From positions 1-38,864 of the forward strand of contig JAJZBQ010000012.1 of assembly GCA_021798835.1 (NCBI GenBank): DNA of 38,864 nucleotides. Reading direction: 5' to 3'. The notes under the pieces are model-generated. The model worked only from the letters and a program-made list of their open reading frames with translations. It searched no databases and was not told where the DNA came from. This DNA is from Pseudomonadota bacterium (lineage in GTDB: Bacteria; Pseudomonadota; Gammaproteobacteria; Burkholderiales; Ferrovaceae). How positions within the stretch are numbered: the stretch's first letter is position 1; each line of letters starts with the position of its first letter. Both the position numbers and the translations under genes were made by a program. Positions 32,732-38,864 of the stretch are shown piece by piece.

Positions 32732-33769
32732 ATGAAAATTCTCGATGTGACAGAGTATCGTGATTGGCTGATCGAACTGAAGGCGAGAATTCGTAAGGCG
32801 CAGACTCATGCGTTTGCCGCAGTTAACTCAGAATTGGTGCTGCTTTACTGGCAAATCGGGAAGGATATTCTTGCGCGTCAAGAGCGTCAGGGGTGGGGGG
32901 CAAAGGTTGTTGATCAACTCTCCGTTGATCTTCGGCAAGAATTTCCTGATATGAAAGGGTTCTCGTCGCGCAACTTAAAGTATATGAGGGCGTTTGCGTC
33001 TGTGTATCGAGACCCGGAATTTGTGCAGAGGGTGTCTGCACAAATGAGTTGGTCGCATAATTGTGCATTGTTGGATAAGGTATCTGTACATGAAACACGG
33101 GAGTGGTATGCCAATGCGGCGATTGCCCATGGATGGAGTTTGGCCATCTTGCTTCACCAAATCGAAACTAAGGCTCATGAGCGTCAAGGCGTGGCCGTCA
33201 CTAATTTTCATAAAACACTTCCGGAGCGTCAATCTGAACTGGCACAGCAATTGACCAAAGATCCATATGTGCTTGATTTTCTGACATTGAAGAATGATGC
33301 CAGAGAGCGTGATCTTGAAAACGCGCTGATTACCCATCTGCAATCTTTCTTGCTGGAACTCGGTAGGGGCTTCGCTTTCGTCGGACGTCAGTACCGTTTG
33401 GTGGTAGGCGGTCAGGAGTTCTACCTTGATCTGTTGTTCTACAATGCCAAATTGCACTGTTATGTCATTATCGACCTGAAAATGGATGACTTCAAACCAG
33501 AGTATGTGGGCAAGATGCAATTTTACTTGGCAGTTGTCGATGAACAATTGAAATCCAGCCGTGATGAGCCTTCTATTGGCCTGATTCTCTGTAAAACGAA
33601 GAACGGCGTTATTGCGGAGTATGCTCTACGCGATTCATGCAAGCCTATGGGTGTTTCAGAGTACAGGGTGTTGCCCCCGGAAGTGGCGGAGGTTCTCCCG
33701 ACCATCAAGCAACTTGAGGCGGAACTAGTTGATGAAAACCAAAAGAATGAACATGATTCGATATCATAG
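32732..33769 (+). CDS. DUF1016 PD-(D/E)XK nuclease family protein (YhcG-like)
   Basis: The start is the ATG at 32732 behind GTGAAAGGG; GTG at 32723 is in frame. The 345-residue protein has the N-terminal DUF1016 helical domain (LLYWQIGKDILARQERQGWG, FPDMKGFSSRNLKYMRAFA, SWSHNCALLDK). A C-terminal PD-(D/E)XK nuclease fold follows: FVGRQYRLVVGGQEFYLDLL, then CYVIIDLKMDDFKPEYVGKM. In E. coli YhcG the second motif is usually V-I-E-L-K. Here it is IDLK, still allowed as D-x-K. Such proteins are frequent near restriction and defence genes on islands. A nucleolytic role is inferred from the fold. It is probably co-expressed with the XRE regulator. Confidence 0.85.
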   Translation: MKILDVTEYRDWLIELKARIRKAQTHAFAAVNSELVLLYWQIGKDILARQERQGWGAKVVDQLSVDLRQEFPDMKGFSSRNLKYMRAFASVYRDPEFVQRVSAQMSWSHNCALLDKVSVHETREWYANAAIAHGWSLAILLHQIETKAHERQGVAVTNFHKTLPERQSELAQQLTKDPYVLDFLTLKNDARERDLENALITHLQSFLLELGRGFAFVGRQYRLVVGGQEFYLDLLFYNAKLHCYVIIDLKMDDFKPEYVGKMQFYLAVVDEQLKSSRDEPSIGLILCKTKNGVIAEYALRDSCKPMGVSEYRVLPPEVAEVLPTIKQLEAELVDENQKNEHDSIS

Positions 33770-33969
33770 GATGGTGGTAGGTGAGGGAGGTGGCCTGAAA
33801 ATTACATATCATAATGATTTTATAGGTAAATTGTAGAATTTAGAGGCGGATTGATCTAAAGTCGGATTGATTGCGAAAATAGGATAGGCGTATGTGAGCA
33901 TATTCGATTCATAATGAATCCATATAAATTCCATATATATCATATATATTCCAATAAGGCGAATTTGTC
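33770..33969. other. AT-rich right border of the island
   Basis: These 200 bp are markedly AT-rich and contain no gene. CGGATTGAT occurs twice, 16 bp apart (33847-33855 and 33863-33871). GATTCATAATGAATC (33906-33920) is a perfect palindrome. Runs of CATATATAT follow. Paired short repeats and bent AT tracts are typical of recombinase arm regions, but I found no matching copy at the left side of the island. Confidence 0.35.
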
Positions 33970-33989
33970 CGCTCACTACAGGTGTGGAC
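33970..33989 (+). repeat. 20-bp identity to the first S-layer gene at the truncation point
   Basis: CGCTCACTACAGGTGTGGAC here is identical to 18308-18327 in the first S-layer gene, in the same reading frame (LTTGVD). It marks the first bases of S-layer-like sequence after the island. Confidence 0.8.
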
Positions 33990-36900
33990 GCATCGGGAAC
34001 AGGTGCATTTGCGACGAGTTCTCCTTCTGGAAACTCCAAAATCTACGGCACTTTTGGTGGGACAGGTGCAACCTTTACAGCTGGCGATAATATTAGCGCC
34101 ACGGGCACAAACAATACGTTTATCATTTCTGATGCTACCGCTGCGGGTACGGCTAGCACGATTAATGTGGCGGCAACGGTATCAGGTGTCCAAACGGTGC
34201 AAATTAACTCTGGCACCGGGGATACTTTCAATGCTAAAACCGCTGTAGCTGGCTATACGGGATTGACCCAGTTGACAGCAACGACAGTCAGTGGTGGCGG
34301 CGCGGGTGCGGATGCGTTTACGGTCGGGTCTGGTGTGGATGTTACCGTCACAGATACGGCTACTGATACGGGTACTGGAACAGCTGCAGGAGGTGTGACC
34401 GTCAATGGTGGAAATAACGTCAGCGTCACAGAAAACGGTTCGACCACAACTGCTTCTGAAATCATCATCGGTGGGACAACATCCACCAACCCCGCTGGCA
34501 CGATTACGGTAAGCGTGACGGGTACCGGAAATACGACGGTTGCAGCTGACGGTGGTACGGGCACCACGGTGACGACTTCCCAGTCCGGCGCGGTAACGAT
34601 CGGCGCGAACACGGCTTCGACTGGCGCTGTAACGGTGACTGATACGAATGGTGTGACGGGCGGTGGAACAATTGCTGTGACGGGCGGTACTTCAATCAGT
34701 GTTACAGACAACGCTGCCACCACGGGCAGCAACCAAGTTGGCGCAGCAAACCAGATTACTATTACTGGAAACAGCTCTACTGGTGCCATTACTGTCAATC
34801 AAACAGATGTTTCTTATGGTACAAATACGATAGGGATTGATGGTGGTACGAATGTGACTGTTACCACAGATTCAAACCATGTTGTGGTTGGTGCCACGAC
34901 AGCACCAACGGGCACGGTTACAGTTACGGATACCAATACCAACGCCAATAACAGTGATGCAATCAGTGTCGATACTAACGCCGCCAAAGATACAACCGGT
35001 GCGATCAGCGTTACTACTACCGCAACTACAGGAACGATAGCTGTAGGCACCGCCACTAGTGGACAAGGTGTTTCCGGTAACGTCACTGTGGTCAACCAAA
35101 CCGTTGCCGGTGGAACCACAACCTACGGTACAGGTGCGGTCAACGTATACACAAACGGTGCGACATCGGTTTCTGTGACAGGTGGTGGAAATAATGCTTC
35201 GGGTGGAAACGCAATCACAGTAGTTGATGAGGGAACGACGGCTGCTCTGGCATCTGTATCCTTGACCGGCATTAATGGCACCAATGGCACAACAGTGACC
35301 AGCAATGCGCTGACTTCACTGACGGTTGATAATGCGCAAGCAGCCAATACGGTGACCGTGACCAACACCACGGCAAAGCACACGTTGGCCATCAACGTTA
35401 ACGGCAATGGCTCTAACGGCATTACCGTAGCTGATAACCATGCTGCAGCATTGAATGTCACAGCGACAGGCTCTTCTGGCAACAATGTAACTCTCACTGA
35501 CACACTGGCTAGCGGTGATACAGCTCCAGTGGCATACACCTTTACTAACAATGGTACGGGCACATTGACTGTCGGGGGTATTGCGGGTGGTGCATCTGCA
35601 ACCAATAACGTAAAGGTCAATGTGGCAGGAACTGGGGCAGTGGCACTGGGTGATCTGTCTGGCACGGGTACTGATAATTACCTGGCTAGCGTTACGACAA
35701 CAGATACAGGTGGTGTGACCGTCAAAATTGATGCTGCTAATACTTCGTTTAGTGGCGGAACTACCGGCGGAAATACCGTAGAGCTCTATGACCACAGCCC
35801 GGGTACGGCAGCAGTTAACAACAGCATTAACGGTGGTACTGGCGGAAACAACACCTTGATCCTTGATGGTGCAGCGTCTGACTTCGCAACACCGCTGGGT
35901 GTGTCGATCTCCAACTTTGCTAATCTAACCGCTGGCACTGGTGCAAATGGAAGCTATAACGCCTCTGGTTTTAGTGGTGTTCTGACTTTTGGTGAAAACG
36001 TGAATACTGCTAACGTGACATTTACCAATGTCGCAGCTGGACAAACGGTGGCAGCGGCAGGTGGGTCGGTAGCAAGCACCGTCGTAGATACAATTAGCGC
36101 TACGGCAGCAGCAACACTGTCTGCAACCGTCAATGGCGTGACAGCAGGTTCCGTAACTGCTACTACGACAGCAACAACATCAGTTCTTGCGTTGTATAAC
36201 GCAATTACTGGACAGTCTTTGGCTGCGAGCACGGCAGGTAGTGGCAATGTGCTAACCAATCCTGGTGTAACTGTCGCGATTAATTCCGCTGATTCCACAC
36301 TGACCTTTACCGGTGCTAATACTGCAACTGTAGCCAATGCCGGAGGAACCATTACAAATGGTACTTTGACGGGACTTGAAACAATCACCTTGGCAACCGC
36401 AGCACAGTCTGGAACCACGAACTCACTGCCGCTGACACTTAACAGCGCTAGTGCAACTTCTGCAGCAGTGGCTACGATCAGCGAAGCTAATAACCAGACA
36501 ATCGCAATCAACAGTGTTAAAGATGGACATGGTGATGCGAACAGCGTGAATGTGTACGACACGACAGCTGCCGCCACAACCACTACTAATCCGGCGACGA
36601 AGATTACCGTTTCGGGTGGCGGTAATGTGACGGTTGACTATGCTGCTGTGAATGCAGGTGCCACTGTACAGTCAAAAGTTGCAACCATTGATGCATCTGC
36701 TGCAACAGGTACGGTTAATGTCAGTGGTGTCCTTGGTGCTACCGCAGGTCTCACCATCACAGGCGGATCAAAAGCTTTGACAGCATTTGGTAGTGGTGCT
36801 GCCGGAGGCGAGACAGGATCTAGCTTTGTAACCTCAGTGGATAAGATCACGACGGGTGCGGGTGGCGGTACGATCACCATTGGTTATGGTGGTGCTGCTG

Positions 36901-38627
36901 GAAATTCGGGCTCGACAACGATTGACTTGTCTGCTTCGGCTGCAACTGCCAGCACGATCAAAACGATGACCGATTCGATCAGCAGTGCAGGTTACGGCGC
37001 ACGTGCTTCGATCACCGGCTTTGTCGTGTCAAGCAACACAGCTACAGCCGACACAATCAGTAACGTCAATGCAATGACAGTGCTGGCTACCAAAGGGACT
37101 TCGGCTGTAACACCAGGTGGCGGGGTGGATACATACACAGTTTCCAATGGTGTGATCACATTCAGTGGAAGTGATTCAGCATCGCAGTTGCTGACAGATG
37201 CTCGTGCCATTGTTGAAGCATCGAATAGCGGTGGTACTGGTGTTAATACCAATGTTGTAGCAGCCTACACTAATGCCGGAAATACTTATGTAGTGTGGTC
37301 GGGTAGTACAGCGACGTCTGCATATGATGGCGTGGTTACTCTTACAGGTGTGACGGGTGTAACCGAAGTGGGTGGTTCAACCGCTGCGGCTGGCACGATT
37401 CTTCTTGGGAATCTGAACACGGCGCAAGCAGGAGCGAGTGCAACCTCAATTGCTGAAAGTTCATCTGCACAAACACAGAATGATGCGGGTTACATATTCC
37501 AGGAAATTACAGGAAATAATACCAGCGCTATAACTGTGAACCACTTGGGTGCATCTGCTGTTATTACTGATTCCTCCACTTCTTCGGGTTATGCGCTTAC
37601 AGTGACACAGGATGGAACTTCTGGTCAGGAAAGTCTGACGATTAACCAAACGGCTGGCTCTACGATCTCGACACTGACTGTCACTGGTGACAATGCACTG
37701 ACTTTGAATGCTACTGGTGCCACAGCCGCTGTGAACTCAATCGTTGATTCTGGCAACACAGTTGCAACGATTAACGTAAGTGGTTCAGCTAATGAGACCA
37801 TTGGCGCTATCACTGACACAGCTCTGACTACAATTGCAATCACTGATACAGGCGTTGTAACCCTGGGAGGAAGTTCTACTCCGCTGACACAAACTGGCCT
37901 TACCGTTACTCTTGGGCCTGCCTCCGGAAGCACCTATGCAGTTGCGGCTGCAACCAGTGTTTACCTGAGTGGCGCTAACGACAAGATCGATGCCTCTGCA
38001 GTCACCTCTGATGCTAGTGCAACAAATCCTGTCTTCTCTGCGAAGGGTGCTGGTTCTACGGTTCTTGGCGGATTGGGTGCTGAGACCATTACTGTTGGTG
38101 CAAACGGGACGGTAACGATGCTGCAAGGTACCCAGTACTCCAATGGCGATGCACATGCAAACGGTAACTCTTCTGCAAACACCATCACTGTGGGTGCAAA
38201 CTCCACTGTTACCTTGGGTACGAATAATTCTGGCAATGCTTCGGATGGTGGATCCACGATCACCGTCTCTGGCGACACCGCAGGGGCTGCACTGAGCAAT
38301 ATGGTGACGGTGAATAATGCTAATACAGGAAACACAACCAAGTTTGTTCTGTTCAGCGCTGATAGCTCATCAAATGCAATATCCAATGTGAACGTAGCAT
38401 CTGCCACAACGCTTGCACAAGCTGAAAACGTTGCCCTGACGGTCGCTACGAATGGTTCTACTTCTGGATACCATTACGCAGCATTTACCTGGACTGATGG
38501 CAGTACCTATCTGATTGGTCATAGCGGTGCTGCAGAAACAGCGCTTTCAGCAAACGACGTTGTGGTTAAATTGGTCGGGGTTGCTGATACAGCGGCAATT
38601 TCTTCTGGGATTGTGCATCTCGCCTAA
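33984..38627 (+). CDS. RsaA-like S-layer protein lacking promoter and N-terminal anchor domain (third copy)
   Basis: The frame is open for 1547 residues without a break and ends like the other two copies: DGSTYLIGHSG, VVVKLVGV, ending GIVHLA, close to the C-terminus of Caulobacter RsaA. The body is Thr/Gly/Ala/Asn-rich beta sequence with RTX-like stretches (GGLGAETITVGANG near residue 1365). What is missing is the front. The S-layer similarity begins at LTTGVD, the lattice-domain start, with no DUF4214, no ribosome-binding site and no in-frame ATG upstream before a stop at 33915. The GTG at 33984 is only the first nominal start codon. It is either a 5'-truncated relic or a silent cassette. 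If translated, the product could be exported but would lack the presumed anchor. Confidence 0.75.
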   Translation: MDASGTGAFATSSPSGNSKIYGTFGGTGATFTAGDNISATGTNNTFIISDATAAGTASTINVAATVSGVQTVQINSGTGDTFNAKTAVAGYTGLTQLTATTVSGGGAGADAFTVGSGVDVTVTDTATDTGTGTAAGGVTVNGGNNVSVTENGSTTTASEIIIGGTTSTNPAGTITVSVTGTGNTTVAADGGTGTTVTTSQSGAVTIGANTASTGAVTVTDTNGVTGGGTIAVTGGTSISVTDNAATTGSNQVGAANQITITGNSSTGAITVNQTDVSYGTNTIGIDGGTNVTVTTDSNHVVVGATTAPTGTVTVTDTNTNANNSDAISVDTNAAKDTTGAISVTTTATTGTIAVGTATSGQGVSGNVTVVNQTVAGGTTTYGTGAVNVYTNGATSVSVTGGGNNASGGNAITVVDEGTTAALASVSLTGINGTNGTTVTSNALTSLTVDNAQAANTVTVTNTTAKHTLAINVNGNGSNGITVADNHAAALNVTATGSSGNNVTLTDTLASGDTAPVAYTFTNNGTGTLTVGGIAGGASATNNVKVNVAGTGAVALGDLSGTGTDNYLASVTTTDTGGVTVKIDAANTSFSGGTTGGNTVELYDHSPGTAAVNNSINGGTGGNNTLILDGAASDFATPLGVSISNFANLTAGTGANGSYNASGFSGVLTFGENVNTANVTFTNVAAGQTVAAAGGSVASTVVDTISATAAATLSATVNGVTAGSVTATTTATTSVLALYNAITGQSLAASTAGSGNVLTNPGVTVAINSADSTLTFTGANTATVANAGGTITNGTLTGLETITLATAAQSGTTNSLPLTLNSASATSAAVATISEANNQTIAINSVKDGHGDANSVNVYDTTAAATTTTNPATKITVSGGGNVTVDYAAVNAGATVQSKVATIDASAATGTVNVSGVLGATAGLTITGGSKALTAFGSGAAGGETGSSFVTSVDKITTGAGGGTITIGYGGAAGNSGSTTIDLSASAATASTIKTMTDSISSAGYGARASITGFVVSSNTATADTISNVNAMTVLATKGTSAVTPGGGVDTYTVSNGVITFSGSDSASQLLTDARAIVEASNSGGTGVNTNVVAAYTNAGNTYVVWSGSTATSAYDGVVTLTGVTGVTEVGGSTAAAGTILLGNLNTAQAGASATSIAESSSAQTQNDAGYIFQEITGNNTSAITVNHLGASAVITDSSTSSGYALTVTQDGTSGQESLTINQTAGSTISTLTVTGDNALTLNATGATAAVNSIVDSGNTVATINVSGSANETIGAITDTALTTIAITDTGVVTLGGSSTPLTQTGLTVTLGPASGSTYAVAAATSVYLSGANDKIDASAVTSDASATNPVFSAKGAGSTVLGGLGAETITVGANGTVTMLQGTQYSNGDAHANGNSSANTITVGANSTVTLGTNNSGNASDGGSTITVSGDTAGAALSNMVTVNNANTGNTTKFVLFSADSSSNAISNVNVASATTLAQAENVALTVATNGSTSGYHYAAFTWTDGSTYLIGHSGAAETALSANDVVVKLVGVADTAAISSGIVHLA

Positions 38628-38642
38628 TAATGTCGTCAGATA

Positions 38643-38709
38643 TCCTCACAGCTCACCGTGGGTTAAGCAAAACGAAGACCCCCGCTCACAAGGCGGGGGT
38701 TTTTCTTTT
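38643..38709 (+). terminator. 3' module and terminator of the third S-layer gene
   Basis: CACAGCTCACCGTGGGTTAAGCAAAACGAA is the counterpart of the small hairpin and GGTTAAGCAA box after the first copy. A strong hairpin follows (ACCCCCGC 38678-38685 with GCGGGGGT 38693-38700), running into TTTTTCTTTT. Confidence 0.85.
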
Positions 38710-38864
38710 GTGCGCCCGGCAGGGCGCACTCACTTGGAGGTGGTGTAAGCAGGGGTTAAAAAGCGCGTAAATCTGGGGATAAGACGCGGATTGGTGGATT
38801 CTGTAATTTTTCCGTTATTTTTCCCGCTTCCTCATGGAGGCTGGTGAGCGGAAGGTGACAAGGG
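38710..38864. other. Downstream end of the window with a perfect GC hairpin
   Basis: GTGCGCCC-GGCA-GGGCGCAC at about 38710-38729 is a perfect 8-bp stem just after the terminator. It is not followed by a T-run, so it is not a second terminator on this strand. No gene is recognised in the remaining bases. Confidence 0.4.

Noticed and set aside
33970..33989. The 20-bp match to S-layer copy 1 as the integrase attachment core
   Set aside because: The second copy lies inside the first S-layer gene at 18308, not at the left end of the island, so the pair does not bracket the island as attL/attR would. Shared ancestry or gene conversion explains it better.
38710..38729. Second terminator after S-layer copy 3
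   Set aside because: The stem is perfect, but no T-run follows on either strand in the right position. It may be an unrelated hairpin.

Overview
The window looks like a chromosomal segment of a Gram-negative proteobacterium. The cues are O-antigen ABC export, a three-part type I secretion system with an outer-membrane TolC homologue, a CRP/FNR regulator and an RfaH remnant. Base composition is moderately GC-rich. A beta- or gammaproteobacterium is my best guess; no rRNA, tRNA or housekeeping marker is present to fix the taxon.

Layout. (1) 1-959: debris. It holds the end of a DUF4351 protein, a MITE-like element with a perfect 25-bp terminal inverted repeat, and an rfaH-like gene that starts abruptly at the element's edge. 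(2) 956-11762: surface polysaccharide locus. It contains two GT2 glycosyltransferases, two SAM methyltransferases, a Wzx-type flippase, the Wzm/Wzt O-antigen ABC exporter and a large tandem GT4 glycosyltransferase. (3) 11883-16338: type I secretion operon (ABC ATPase, HlyD-type adaptor, TolC-type channel). (4) 17391-16343 on the minus strand: a membrane-anchored J-domain protein and a CRP/FNR regulator. (5) 17749-23583: two large DUF4214-headed, Thr/Ala/Gly-rich, RTX-like proteins. Their lattice region and C-termini resemble Caulobacter RsaA, so I read them as S-layer proteins. (6) about 23700-33970: a mobile island with a XRE regulator, a gene-poor stretch, an amber-interrupted ORF, a Toprim/DUF927 replication protein, small unknown genes, a tyrosine integrase, and a XRE plus DUF1016 nuclease pair. 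(7) 33984-38627: a third S-layer gene without promoter or DUF4214 anchor domain, with the same 3' module as the other two.

How it fits together. In Caulobacter the S-layer protein is exported by a dedicated type I system and held on the cell by O-polysaccharide, and the genes are clustered. The same three functions lie side by side here. Perfect TGTGA-N6-TCACA palindromes lie upstream of both the secretion operon and the first S-layer gene, and a CRP-type regulator with the matching recognition-helix residues is encoded between them. This suggests one co-regulated surface-layer module.

The most interesting observation is the third S-layer gene. It begins exactly at the anchor/lattice domain boundary, at a 20-bp stretch identical to the equivalent point of the first gene. 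This is what a silent donor cassette for S-layer switching would look like, although truncation by the adjacent island is the simpler alternative.
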